Shown here: positions 52,774 to 61,393 of the stretch, piece by piece | How positions within the stretch are numbered: the first letter of the stretch is position 1 | How the letters are laid out: each line of letters opens with the position of its first letter | Origin: Streptomyces spectabilis | GTDB taxonomy: Bacteria > Actinomycetota > Actinomycetes > Streptomycetales > Streptomycetaceae | Direction: 5' to 3' | Assembly: GCF_008704795.1 (NCBI RefSeq) | Contig: NZ_CP023690.1 | Span: forward strand, 3,978,501 to 4,042,500 | DNA length: 64,000 bases | Made by a program: the position numbers and the translations under genes | Notes under the pieces: generated by a model | Seen by the model: only the letters and a program-made list of their open reading frames with translations | The model's database searches: none | What the model was told of the DNA's origin: nothing

Positions 52774-54189
52774 TCAGCCCGCCGCGCCCGCGGCCTTGGC
52801 CGCGGTGCGCACCGCTCCGGCGACGGCTCCCGCGACCTTGTCGTTGAAGACGCTCGGAATGATGTAGTTCGGGTTGAGCTCGTCCTCGGTCACCACGTCC
52901 GCGAGGGCGGTGGCGGCGGCCAGCATCATCTCGGTGTTGACCGTGCGCGACTGGGCGTCGAGCAGGCCGCGGAAGACGCCGGGGAAGACCAGGACGTTGT
53001 TGATCTGGTTCGGGAAGTCCGAACGCCCCGTGGCCACGACCGCGGCCGTCTGCCGGGCGATGGCCGGGTCGACCTCCGGGTCGGGGTTCGCGAGCGCGAA
53101 CACGATGGCGCCTTCGGCCATGGCCGCGACGTCCTCGGCGCCGAGCACGTTCGGCGCGGAGACGCCGATGAACACGTCGGCGCCGCGCACGGCCTCCTTG
53201 AGGGTGCCGGTGATGCCCTCGGGGTTGGTGTTGTCGGCGATCCAGCGCAGCGGCGAATCGGCCGCGGCGTCCACCAGGTCCGCGCGGTCGGCGTGCACGA
53301 CGCCGTGGATGTCGGCGACGACGGCGTGCTTGACGCCCGCGGCGAGCAGCAGCTTCAGGATGGCCGTACCGGCCGCGCCGGCGCCGGACATGACGACCCG
53401 TACGTCACCGATGTGCTTGCCGACCACGCGCAGGGCGTTGGTCAGCGCGGCGAGCACGACGATCGCGGTGCCGTGCTGGTCGTCGTGGAAGACGGGGATG
53501 TCGAGGGCCTCGCGGAGCCGGGCCTCGATCTCGAAGCAGCGGGGCGCGGAGATGTCCTCCAGGTTGATGCCCGCGAAGCCCGGGGCGATGGCCTTGACGA
53601 TCTCGACGATCGCGTCGGTGTCCTGGGTGTCCAGGCAGAGCGGCCAGGCGTCGATGCCCGCGAAGCGCTTGAAGAGGGCGGCCTTGCCCTCCATGACGGG
53701 CAGCGCGGCCTTGGGGCCGATGTTGCCGAGGCCGAGGACGGCCGAGCCGTCCGTCACGACCGCGACGGAGTTGCGCTTGATGGTGAGGCGGCGGGCGTCC
53801 TCGGGGTTCTCGGCGATCGCCATGCACACGCGGGCCACGCCCGGGGTGTAGACCATGGAGAGGTCGTCGCGGTTGCGGATGGGGTGCTTGGACGCCATCT
53901 CGATCTTGCCGCCGAGGTGCATCAGGAACGTACGGTCGGAGACCTTGCCGAGGGTGACGCCCTCGATGCCGCGCAGCTTCTCGACGATCTCGTCGGCGTG
54001 CGCGGTGGACGTCGCGGCGATCGTGACGTCGATGCGCAGCTTCTCGTGGCCGGACGCCGTGACGTCGAGGCCGGTGACGGAGCCGCCGGAGGACTCCACG
54101 GCCGTGGTCAGCTGGGAGACCGCGGTTCCGCTCGCGGGCACCTCCAGCCTGACCGTCATCGAGTAGGAGACGCTGGGCGCCGTTGCCAT
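52774..54189 (-). CDS. NAD-dependent malic enzyme with N-terminal ACT domain
   Basis: Oxidative decarboxylation of malate to pyruvate. The 471-residue protein begins with an ACT-type regulatory domain (~residues 8-80: YSMTVRLEVPASGTAVSQLT), then the malic enzyme core: MVYTPGVARVCMAIAENPE, VTDGSAVLGLGNIGPKAALPV, metal-binding INLEDISAPRCFEIE, VFHDDQHGTAIV and nucleotide motif VMSGAGAAGTAILKLL. The ACT domain implies amino-acid or other small-molecule control. A striking palindrome lies ~105 nt upstream of the start. Confidence 0.93.
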   Translation of the reverse strand: MATAPSVSYSMTVRLEVPASGTAVSQLTTAVESSGGSVTGLDVTASGHEKLRIDVTIAATSTAHADEIVEKLRGIEGVTLGKVSDRTFLMHLGGKIEMASKHPIRNRDDLSMVYTPGVARVCMAIAENPEDARRLTIKRNSVAVVTDGSAVLGLGNIGPKAALPVMEGKAALFKRFAGIDAWPLCLDTQDTDAIVEIVKAIAPGFAGINLEDISAPRCFEIEARLREALDIPVFHDDQHGTAIVVLAALTNALRVVGKHIGDVRVVMSGAGAAGTAILKLLLAAGVKHAVVADIHGVVHADRADLVDAAADSPLRWIADNTNPEGITGTLKEAVRGADVFIGVSAPNVLGAEDVAAMAEGAIVFALANPDPEVDPAIARQTAAVVATGRSDFPNQINNVLVFPGVFRGLLDAQSRTVNTEMMLAAATALADVVTEDELNPNYIIPSVFNDKVAGAVAGAVRTAAKAAGAAG

Positions 54190-54292
54190 GGCGGACTTCC
54201 TCTGCTTTCACCTTGTAGCTGTTGCCGTCCGATGGTCGCACCTACCCCTGAGTACGTGGTAGCCGCCCCGGATTGAGAACGTTTTGTTCACC

Positions 54293-54310
54293 GTAGTTTT
54301 GGAAAACTAC
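54293..54310. promoter_or_regulatory. Palindromic operator candidate upstream of malic enzyme
   Basis: GTAGTTTT-GG-AAAACTAC has perfect 8-bp arms. It is followed by a weaker ACTTC...GAAGT pair up to 54333 and preceded by GAAC-GTTTT-GTTC at 54277-54289. AT-rich palindromes of this type are typical of MarR/HxlR-type repressor sites; the regulator is not encoded next to it. Confidence 0.5.
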
Positions 54311-54396
54311 TTCCACCATACGAGAAGTGGCAGGGTCCGGGGAAGAGGCGCGGACGTCGAGAGCGGGCGAAGAAAATCGGGAGCGGGCAAAGGAAA

Positions 54397-54424
54397 AGGT
54401 CCGCGTCACGGATGACGCGGACCT
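54397..54424 (-). terminator. Terminator of helD
   Basis: Perfect 12-bp stem AGGTCCGCGTCA/TGACGCGGACCT with a 4-nt loop. On the minus strand it is followed by TTTTCCTTT, a real T-tract, so this is a strong intrinsic terminator, 153 nt past the helD stop. Confidence 0.85.
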
Positions 54425-54576
54425 CTTCTCACGTTGAGTGACACCGACCCGCCATGCTCGCCTCGCGGCAAGTGGTCGCTCGTAGCGACGAAGGTTGGGC
54501 CCGGGGGCTTGGATCGAGCCGGTGCCACATCAACGGTAACAAACGAATCCCGTAAGGCAATTCCCGTAGCAGGGGG

Positions 54577-56931
54577 TCATTCCCGGAGCAGGTCCGGCAC
54601 GCCGTCCGCGTCCGGCTCGTCGCGCTCGCCCGACAGGACCGTGAGCTGCTGGGTGGCACGGGTCAGCGCCACGTACAGGACGCGCAGGCCCGCCGGGGAC
54701 TCGTCGGCGATCTCCGCGGGCGAGACGACGACCGTCGCGTCGTACTCCAGGCCCTTGGCCTCCAGGCTGCCGAGCGCGACGACGCGCTCGCCGAGCCCGG
54801 CGAGCCAGCGGGCCGCCTGCTCGCGGCGGTGCATGGCGACGACGACGCCCACGGTCCCCTCGACCTCGTCGAGCAGCCGGGCCGCCTCCTCGCGCACCGA
54901 CCCGCCCAGGTCCTTGCCCCGGACGACGGCGAAGCGCGGCTCGACGCCCGTGGAGCGGACGGCGGACGGGGACTCCGAGCCGGGCATCGCCAGGGCCAGG
55001 ACCTTGGCGGCGAGGTCGGCGATCTCGGCGGGGTTGCGGTAGTTGACGGTCAGCGTGAAGCGGCGGCGCGGGCGGGAGCCCAGGGCCTCGTCGCGGGCGG
55101 CGGCGGCCTCGTCCGGGTCGGACCAGGAGGACTGCGCGGGGTCGCCCACGACCGTCCAGGTGGCGTGGCGGCCGCGGCGGCCCACCATGCGCCACTGCAT
55201 GGGGGTGAGGTCCTGTGCCTCGTCGACGATGACGTGCGCGTACTCGGTGCGCTCGGCGGCGAGGCGCTCGGCGCGCTCGCGCTGGGACTCCTCGCGCACG
55301 GGCATCAGCTCGTCGAGGCCCGTGAGCTGGTCGAGCGGGTCGAGGTCGCGCTTCTTCTTCGGCCGCGCGGGGGTGCCGAGGATCGCCTGGAGCTCGTCCA
55401 GGAGCGCGATGTCGTGCACGGAGTACGCCTCGCGGCGCAGCGAGCGGGCCAGCTTGCGCACCTCGCCCGGGTTGAGCACCCGGCGCGCCCAGCGGCCCAG
55501 GCGCTTCTCGTCGGCCATCGCGCCCAGGACGCCGCGGGGCGTGAGGACGGGCCACCAGGCGTCGAGGAACGCGATGAACGCGTCCTCGGTGGTGACGTCC
55601 TCGTCGAACGACGAGCGCAGTTCGGCGGCGAGTTCGGGGTCGCTGTGGCGGCCGGCCGCGCCCGACTTGTCCCAGAGCGCGTCCAGGAGGAGCTTGCGGG
55701 CCCGGGGGCGGAGGAGGTTGACCGGGGCGGTGCCGCCGAGCGCGTTGCGCCGGATGCGGGCCAGGTCGCCCGCCTCCAGCTCCAGACGGCGGCCGAAGGC
55801 CACCACGCGGAGCCTGGTGGGGGTGCCGGGCGCTGTCGGCGGGTGCGGGGCCACCGCGGCCACCGGTTCCATCGGGAACAGGGCGTCCTCGTCGACGGCC
55901 GGGGCCGGCGCGGGCGGGGTCTCCAGAGCCCCTCTGGCCGCCTTGCGGAGGATCTTCAGCATGCGCGACGAGCCCTTGACGCGGGCCACCGCGGGCGTGT
56001 CGTAGACCGTGGCGTCCACGCCGTCGACGAGGGAGCCGACCGCGCGGATGGCGACCTGCCCCTCCTCGCCGAGGGACGGCAGGACGCCCTCCGTGTAGGC
56101 GACGAGCAGCGGCGTCGGCGAGACGATGAGGATGCCGCCCGCGTAGCGGCGCCGGTCCTGGTAAAGGAGGTACGCGGCGCGGTGCAGCGCGACCGCCGTC
56201 TTGCCGGTGCCGGGGCCGCCCTCGACGTACGTCACGGACGCGGCGGGGGCCCGGATCACCATGTCCTGCTCGGCCTGGATGGACGCCACGATGTCCCGCA
56301 TGGTGTGGCTGCGGGCCTGTCCGAGCGCGGCCATGAGCGCGCCGTCGCCGATGACGGGCAGCGCCTCGCCGCCCAGGTACGCCGTCAGTTCGGGGCGCAT
56401 CAGGTCGTCCTCGACGCCGAGCACCTTGCGGCCCTTGGAGCGGATGACGCGCCGGCGCACGACCCGGCCGGGGTCCACGGGGGTGGAGCGGTAGAAGGGG
56501 GCGGCGGCGGGCGCGCGCCAGTCGATGACCAGCGGGGAGTAGTCCGCGTCCAGGACGCCGATGCGCCCGATGTGCAGGGTCTCGGCGATGTCGGCCCGCA
56601 GCCCCGACGCGTCCTCGCGGACCGCGCCCTCGGCGGGCTCGACCGCCGTGTAGGCGCCGTCCGGGCCCTTCTTGCCGTCCTTGCCGAGCAACAGGTCGAT
56701 GCGGCCGAAGAGGAAGTCCTCGAACTCGTTGTTGAGGCGGTTGAGATGGATGCCCGCGCGGAAGACCTGCGCGTCGCGCTCGGCGAGCGCGCCCGGCGTA
56801 CCGACCTGAGAACGCTGGGCGGCGTCGTTCATCAGGAACTCGGCCTCGTGGATCTTCTCCTCCAGGCGGCGGTAGACCTGGTCGAGGTGTTCCTGTTCGA
56901 CGCTGATCTCGCGGTCGCGTACGTCGGCCAC
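54577..56931 (-). CDS. helD: HelD-type RNA polymerase-associated helicase-like ATPase
   Basis: Superfamily 1 ATPase of 784 residues that dissociates stalled RNA polymerase from DNA in Gram-positive bacteria. The N-terminal coiled coil (EQEHLDQVYRRLEEKIHEAEF) inserts into RNAP. Walker A is VEGGPGTGKTAVALHRAAYL, Walker B/motif II HVIVDEAQDLTPMQWRM, later motifs WTVVGDPAQSSW and VTLNYRNPAEI-like TVNYRNPAEIADLA, and motif VI LRVLYVALTRATQQL. The start is GTG at 56931 with GAAAGGGG as ribosome-binding site, which can be hidden in a leader hairpin. It lies downstream of sigU-rsuA on the same strand. Confidence 0.92.
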   Translation of the reverse strand: MADVRDREISVEQEHLDQVYRRLEEKIHEAEFLMNDAAQRSQVGTPGALAERDAQVFRAGIHLNRLNNEFEDFLFGRIDLLLGKDGKKGPDGAYTAVEPAEGAVREDASGLRADIAETLHIGRIGVLDADYSPLVIDWRAPAAAPFYRSTPVDPGRVVRRRVIRSKGRKVLGVEDDLMRPELTAYLGGEALPVIGDGALMAALGQARSHTMRDIVASIQAEQDMVIRAPAASVTYVEGGPGTGKTAVALHRAAYLLYQDRRRYAGGILIVSPTPLLVAYTEGVLPSLGEEGQVAIRAVGSLVDGVDATVYDTPAVARVKGSSRMLKILRKAARGALETPPAPAPAVDEDALFPMEPVAAVAPHPPTAPGTPTRLRVVAFGRRLELEAGDLARIRRNALGGTAPVNLLRPRARKLLLDALWDKSGAAGRHSDPELAAELRSSFDEDVTTEDAFIAFLDAWWPVLTPRGVLGAMADEKRLGRWARRVLNPGEVRKLARSLRREAYSVHDIALLDELQAILGTPARPKKKRDLDPLDQLTGLDELMPVREESQRERAERLAAERTEYAHVIVDEAQDLTPMQWRMVGRRGRHATWTVVGDPAQSSWSDPDEAAAARDEALGSRPRRRFTLTVNYRNPAEIADLAAKVLALAMPGSESPSAVRSTGVEPRFAVVRGKDLGGSVREEAARLLDEVEGTVGVVVAMHRREQAARWLAGLGERVVALGSLEAKGLEYDATVVVSPAEIADESPAGLRVLYVALTRATQQLTVLSGERDEPDADGVPDLLRE

Positions 56932-57000
56932 CGGGGCCCCTTTCCTGACGTGCTGCTGCTCGTACTGAGCAGCCGTCCACCGTACGCGAAAGGGGCCCCG
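56932..57000 (-). promoter_or_regulatory. helD leader hairpin sequestering its ribosome-binding site
   Basis: A perfect 13-bp inverted repeat (CGGGGCCCCTTTC at one end, GAAAGGGGCCCCG at the other; 56932-56944 and 56988-57000) directly precedes the helD GTG. The arm next to the GTG contains the GAAAGGGG ribosome-binding site. The 43-nt loop itself holds a 7-bp hairpin GCTGCTC/GAGCAGC (56955-56961, 56967-56973). If transcribed from upstream, the mRNA would be closed for translation unless unfolded. Confidence 0.55.
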
Positions 57001-57084
57001 CTTGTGCAGTCTCGTACGCCGTCCGACGCCGGGCCGTGACCCGGGGCGTTGCTGGTCAGGGCGGTGAAAGGGGCGGGGGCGGGC

Positions 57085-57957
57085 TCAGACGTCCACCGAC
57101 ACGAGGCGTTCGCCGTCGAACGTGGTGACCTCGAAACGGTCGATGTCGCCGCGGTCGAAGGCCGCGCCGCCGTGCACGTACAGCGGATTGCGGGCCCATT
57201 TGTTCGAGCTGTCCTTGATGCCGTAGCCCCACTTGGGCACGGACCAGGACGACACCGTCTCGCGCCTGCCGTCCTTGCCGACCGCGACGAGGGAGCACTT
57301 CAGCGGGCCCTTGACGTTCTTCAACTCCAGGACCGTGTGGGTGCCCCAGGCCTTCTTCTCGGTGCCGACCGTGGCCGTGACCTTGGTCGCGGGGTCGGTG
57401 GCGGTGGTCTTCTCCTCCATGTGGTGGAAGAAGGCGTCCTCGGCGGGCGAGGTGGGGTGCGGGTCGATCGCCACCTGCCCCTTCGAGCCGTCGTCACCGC
57501 CGTCGGCCGCGACGACCGCGAGCGGCCCGCCGATGATCAGCGCGGCCGCGGCCGCGACCAGGTACAGGCCATGCCTGCGCTTCCGCGCGCGCCGGTCCGC
57601 GACCTCGTCCACGAGGCGTTCGGCCAGGCGCGGGCTCGGCCGGGCGGCGAGCTGCTCGCCGACGTCGGGCAGGCCGCGCGGCCGCGGCACGGCCGCGTCC
57701 TGGCCTGTGGGCGCCCCGAGCGCGCCGCGGGCCCCGGGCAGGTCCGCCAGGGCGGCAAGCATCGGCTCCATGCCGGAGAACTCCTCCAGCTGCCGCGCGC
57801 AGCTCCCGCAGCCCGCCAGGTGCGCCTCGAACTCGGTGGCCTCCGCGTCGTCCAGGATGCCGAGGGCGTAGGCGCCGACGGTCTCGTGCACCGCGCCGGG
57901 ATCCTGCGGGTCGTGACCCCCTTGGTCACGGCCGTGTGCGTCGTACGGCGTACTCAT
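57085..57957 (-). CDS. rsuA: Anti-sigma factor RsuA (zinc-associated type)
   Basis: Membrane anti-sigma factor of about 290 residues paired with SigU. The N-terminal anti-sigma domain has the zinc motif His46-x3-Cys50-x2-Cys53 (FEAHLAGCGSC), and one membrane helix spans ~131-150 (LYLVAAAAALIIGGPLAVVA). The extracytoplasmic part resembles an anti-sigma-K-like sensor domain. Start ATG overlaps the stop of sigU by 4 nt. The SigU/RsuA assignment rests on gene order and recalled S. coelicolor SCO2953-2954, where loss of rsuA blocks aerial growth. Confidence 0.88.
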   Translation of the reverse strand: MSTPYDAHGRDQGGHDPQDPGAVHETVGAYALGILDDAEATEFEAHLAGCGSCARQLEEFSGMEPMLAALADLPGARGALGAPTGQDAAVPRPRGLPDVGEQLAARPSPRLAERLVDEVADRRARKRRHGLYLVAAAAALIIGGPLAVVAADGGDDGSKGQVAIDPHPTSPAEDAFFHHMEEKTTATDPATKVTATVGTEKKAWGTHTVLELKNVKGPLKCSLVAVGKDGRRETVSSWSVPKWGYGIKDSSNKWARNPLYVHGGAAFDRGDIDRFEVTTFDGERLVSVDV

Positions 57958-58523
57958 GCCGTCACCCCCCGCTCCTCCAGAGCCAGCTTCATCGAGCGCA
58001 GCGCGTAGAAGACCCGCGAGCGCACCGTCCCACTGGGTATGCCCAGGGTCTCGGCCGCCTCATTGACCGTACGCCCTTTGAAGTAGGTCTCGACAAGTAC
58101 CTCCCGGTGCGCGGGAGTCAGGTCCTCCAGCGCGTCCGACAGCGTCATCAGCCACAGCGCCTTATCGATCTCGTCCTCCGCGGGGATGACCTCCAGCGGC
58201 GACGGGTCGACCTCCTGCGGCCGGGCCTGCCGACTGCGGTGGCCGTCGATGACGATGCGACGCGCGACCGTCACCAGCCAGGGGCGTACCGAACCGGTCG
58301 CACGGTTGAGCTGACCGGCGTTCTTCCAGGCACGGATGAGCGTTTCCTGTACGACATCTTCGGCGCGCTGCCGGTCGCCCGCCACCAGGCGGAGCACATA
58401 GGCGAGAAGGGGGCCCGCGTGCTCGCGGTACAGCGCGCGCATCAGCTCCTCGTCCGGCTCCGGCACGGGCGCCGCACGATGTCGGTGCGGGCGTTCATCG
58501 GCCACGGCGGAATCCTTGCGCAC
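57954..58523 (-). CDS. sigU: ECF sigma factor SigU
   Basis: Extracytoplasmic-function sigma factor of 189 residues. Region 2: LMRALYREHAGPLLAYVLRLVAGDRQRAEDVVQETLIRAW; region 4: LTPAHREVLVETYFKGRTVNEAAETLGIPSGTVRSRVFYAL. Translation starts at GTG 58523 with GGAGG five nt upstream. It is the first gene of sigU-rsuA, with helD further downstream. In S. coelicolor SigU governs secreted proteins and, when free, blocks differentiation (recalled). Confidence 0.9.
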   Translation of the reverse strand: MRKDSAVADERPHRHRAAPVPEPDEELMRALYREHAGPLLAYVLRLVAGDRQRAEDVVQETLIRAWKNAGQLNRATGSVRPWLVTVARRIVIDGHRSRQARPQEVDPSPLEVIPAEDEIDKALWLMTLSDALEDLTPAHREVLVETYFKGRTVNEAAETLGIPSGTVRSRVFYALRSMKLALEERGVTA

Positions 58524-58672
58524 GTCTGCCTCCGCTGTCCGCTGTTCGTCTCGGCTGCCCGACTCGGCGTCGCTGGCCGGTCACCAGGGACGTACGGACG
58601 GGGCGCGAGGTGCGTTCAAGACGGCGGCGAAGTTTTCCCGGGCGGCTTTCCCGGATCTCCCGGCCGCCTCGT

Positions 58673-59308
58673 TCACGCGCGCGTGAGCGCCGCCGCGCGG
58701 CGGCGGTGCCGGGCCACCCGTTCCCGGTTGCCGCACACCTCGCTGGAGCACCAGCGACGGCGGTGCCCCCGCGAGGTGTCGAGGTAGACGATGGGACAGC
58801 GGTCGCCCTCGCACCGGCGCAGCAACGAGCGGGCCACCGGGTCGGTGAGCAGCTCGACGGCGTCGCGGGCCACGGCCGCGAGCAGCGCGGCGCGCCCCGG
58901 AGCGCCGTGCAGGGCGCGGGTGAGGCTGCCGTCGGCGTGGCGGACGGCGCGCGGGGCGGGCGGGGCCGCGGCGGCCAGCGCGTTCACCCGGGCGAGCGCG
59001 GCGTCGGCGGGCCGTCCGGCCAGCTCGCCGCCGACCAACCGGTCGATGTGGCACCGCAGTTCGCGGAATCCGGCGAGCCAGTCCTGGTCGGCGTCCGGCA
59101 GCGGCGTGCCCGGCGGGACCAGGCCCGCCCCGGCCAGCCAGGCGCACAGCCGGTCCACGTCGTCGAGCCGTTCCACCGGGTGGGTCGTCGCGAGGAGGTC
59201 GAGGCAGCTCCGGCCGGAGTCGAAGCGCAGCTCGCCGTACGCGACCTTGTGCGGGGCCTCCTGGGGGGCCTCTTGAGGCGCCCTCTGGGGGGCCGCACTC
59301 AACGCCAT
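58673..59308 (-). CDS. CGNR zinc-finger/ABATE-domain regulator
   Basis: About 211 residues starting at ATG 59308, with AAGGCGG upstream. An Ala/Pro/Gln-rich leader (QRAPQEAPQEAPHK) precedes the ABATE domain (YGELRFDSGRSCLDLLATTHP). The C-terminal CGNR zinc finger is CEGDRCPIVYLDTSRGHRRR followed by WCSSEVCGNRERVARHRRR, with four metal Cys. Members are putative transcription factors often linked to stress or antibiotic genes. It is divergent from the DUF1772 gene. Confidence 0.9.
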   Translation of the reverse strand: MALSAAPQRAPQEAPQEAPHKVAYGELRFDSGRSCLDLLATTHPVERLDDVDRLCAWLAGAGLVPPGTPLPDADQDWLAGFRELRCHIDRLVGGELAGRPADAALARVNALAAAAPPAPRAVRHADGSLTRALHGAPGRAALLAAVARDAVELLTDPVARSLLRRCEGDRCPIVYLDTSRGHRRRWCSSEVCGNRERVARHRRRAAALTRA

Positions 59309-59586
59309 GCGCGTGTCACCGCCTTGGGGTCGCCGGTGCGTCCGGGGGCCGTTCCGGTGCGTGCCGACATGCGGGTGCGCGCCGTCCGTACGCCCGTCCG
59401 TACCCCTACAGTGCCCGTCCGGGCGCGGGTCCGGAACCCCTGCCACCACGCGCGGACGCCACTGTGGCAGGAGTCGGACGCGCCGCGGACCGGTGGACGG
59501 ACGCGCCGCGGGCCGAAGACGCGCGCTTATGCCGGTGCGCTCGTCGGCCATGGCCCCGGCGGCCGCGGACGGCTTGACTCGATGCC

Positions 59587-60159
59587 ATGACGAGCGACGG
59601 CACACCCCACTCCGACCGCCCTGCCGGCGGTGTCCTCCTGGGCGCGGCAGCGCTCACCACGGGTCTGATGGCCGGATCCTTCTACGTCTTCGCGTGCGCG
59701 GTGATGCCCGGCCTCGCGCGCAGTTCGGACCGCGCGTACATCGAGGTCATGCAGCACATCAACGACGTCATCCAGAACCCGGTGTTCTTCTTCGGCTTCG
59801 TCGGGGCGCTGCTGAGCACCGGGCTCGCCGCGTGGCGGCTGCGGCGCACGCCGCTGCGGTGGTGGGTGCTTGGCGCCCTGGCCGCGTACGCGCTCGCCTT
59901 CGTGCTCACCGCCGTGGTGAACGTGCCCCTGAACGACGACCTGGCCGCGGCGGGCGACCCGGCGCGGATCGCCGACCCGGCCGCCGTGCGCGCGGACTTC
60001 GAAGACCCCTGGGTGGCGTGGAACATCGTGCGGGCGGCCCTGTGCACGCTCGCGTTCGGCCTGCTCGGCCGGGCCCTCGTGCTGCGCGGCCGACTCCCGG
60101 GAGCCCCGGCTCAGAGCCCGTACTTGGCCCCGGACGCCGGGTCGAGCGCGAGCCGGTAG
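59587..60159 (+). CDS. DUF1772 (anthrone-oxygenase-like) membrane protein
   Basis: A 190-residue protein with four membrane helices and the family pattern GLMAGSFYVFACAVMPGLAR, QHINDVIQNPVFFFGF and VNVPLNDDLA. The family includes noranthrone monooxygenase-like enzymes but most bacterial members are uncharacterised. Its 3' end overlaps the convergent nnaR gene by 49 nt, so the last ~16 residues may be non-essential. Confidence 0.85.
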   Translation: MTSDGTPHSDRPAGGVLLGAAALTTGLMAGSFYVFACAVMPGLARSSDRAYIEVMQHINDVIQNPVFFFGFVGALLSTGLAAWRLRRTPLRWWVLGALAAYALAFVLTAVVNVPLNDDLAAAGDPARIADPAAVRADFEDPWVAWNIVRAALCTLAFGLLGRALVLRGRLPGAPAQSPYLAPDAGSSASR

Positions 60160-61250
60160 CCCCGTTTGACCACGGTCTGGATGAGCTTGGGCACGCCGAG
60201 TGCCGTGCGCAGACGGGCCATCGCGGTCTCGACGGCGTGTTCGTCGCGGCCCGTGCCCGGCAGGGCCCGCAGCAGTTCGGCGCGCGCGACCACCCACCCG
60301 GGCCGCCGCGCGAGCGACCGCAGCAGCGCCATCCCCGCGGGCGGCACGGCCCGCAGCTCGCCGTCCACCAGGACCGCGTGCCCCCTGATCTCCACCCGGT
60401 GCCCCGCGACCGGCAACGCCCTCGCCCGCGCGGGCAGTTCCTGGCACAGGAGCTGCACGAGCGGGCCGAGCCTGAACCGCTCCGGCTGCACGGTGTCCAC
60501 GCCGAGGCCCTGCAGCGGCAGCGCGGTCACCGGGCCCACGCAGGCCGCGAGCACGTCGTGCGCCAGGGCGGCGCGCAGCTCCTCCGCCATCCCCCGGTCC
60601 TCGGCCCGCGCGAGCAGCGAGGCGGCGGCGGGCGCGCTGGTGAACGTGAGCGCGTCGACGCCGCGCGCCACGGCCGCGTCGAGCAGCCGGTCCACGGGCG
60701 CGAGGTCGGCGGGCGGCAGCCATCGGTACACCGGTACGAGGACGACGTCCGCTCCCCCGGCCCGCAGGGCCTCCACGAACCCGGGCAGCGGCTCGCCGTG
60801 CAGCTGGAGCGCGACGCGCCGCCCGCAGACGCCCTCGGCGAGCAGCCGGTCCAGGACCTCCGCCATCGACTCCGACGTCGGCGACCAGTGCTCGACCAGG
60901 CCCGCGGCCCGCACGGCGCCCTTCACCTTCGGCCCCCGCGCGAGCAGTTCGACCCCGCGCAGGCGCGCGAGCAGGGCCTCACCGTGGCCCCAGCCGTCGG
61001 CGGCCTCCACCCAGCCGCGGAAGCCGATGGCGGTGGTGGCGACCACCACGTCCGGCGCGCGGTCGATCAGCTCCTTGGTGGCGGCGAGGAGCTGCCCGTC
61101 GTCGGACAGCGGCACGATCCGCAGCGCGGGCGCGTGCAGCACGGTGGCGCCGCGCCGCTGGAGCAGCGCGCCGAGCTCGTCGGCGCGGCGGGCGGCGGTG
61201 ACGCCGACGGTGAAACCGGCGAGGGGACCGTGCTCGTGGATCACGTTCAT
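60111..61250 (-). CDS. nnaR: NnaR: uroporphyrinogen-III synthase-like domain fused to OmpR-type DNA-binding domain
   Basis: A 379-residue regulator of nitrate/nitrite assimilation. Residues ~10-265 resemble HemD (LAGFTVGVTAARRADELGALL, VVVATTAIGFRGWVEAA, DALTFTSAPAAASLLAR). Residues ~280-370 are a winged helix of the Trans_reg_C type (GMALLRSLARRPGWVVARAELL, HAVETAMARLRTALG, TVVKRGYRLAL). In S. coelicolor the homologue acts with GlnR on nitrate genes (recalled). It follows narK on the same strand with a 143-nt gap containing the near-palindrome GTGTTACGTCACAC (61385-61398). Confidence 0.9.
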   Translation of the reverse strand: MNVIHEHGPLAGFTVGVTAARRADELGALLQRRGATVLHAPALRIVPLSDDGQLLAATKELIDRAPDVVVATTAIGFRGWVEAADGWGHGEALLARLRGVELLARGPKVKGAVRAAGLVEHWSPTSESMAEVLDRLLAEGVCGRRVALQLHGEPLPGFVEALRAGGADVVLVPVYRWLPPADLAPVDRLLDAAVARGVDALTFTSAPAAASLLARAEDRGMAEELRAALAHDVLAACVGPVTALPLQGLGVDTVQPERFRLGPLVQLLCQELPARARALPVAGHRVEIRGHAVLVDGELRAVPPAGMALLRSLARRPGWVVARAELLRALPGTGRDEHAVETAMARLRTALGVPKLIQTVVKRGYRLALDPASGAKYGL

Positions 61251-61393
61251 GTCTGGCGTCCCGCTCGTAGTAGTGGCCCGTCCGTCCCGGAGTCCCTCCG
61301 CCCCGTCGCGGCCGTCTCCCCAGGTCGACGGGCCATCGAGCCTGCCAACGGCGGGTGACGGTCCTGGATCACCCCGATGTCCGCCGTGTTACG

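Larger units (their letters stand above)
54190..54576. other. Malic enzyme upstream region
   Basis: 387 nt containing the malic enzyme promoter (minus strand), a palindromic candidate operator at 54293-54310, two direct repeats GAGCGGGC(G/A)AAG near 54361 and 54381, and the helD terminator at 54397-54424. No gene is seen. Confidence 0.55.
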
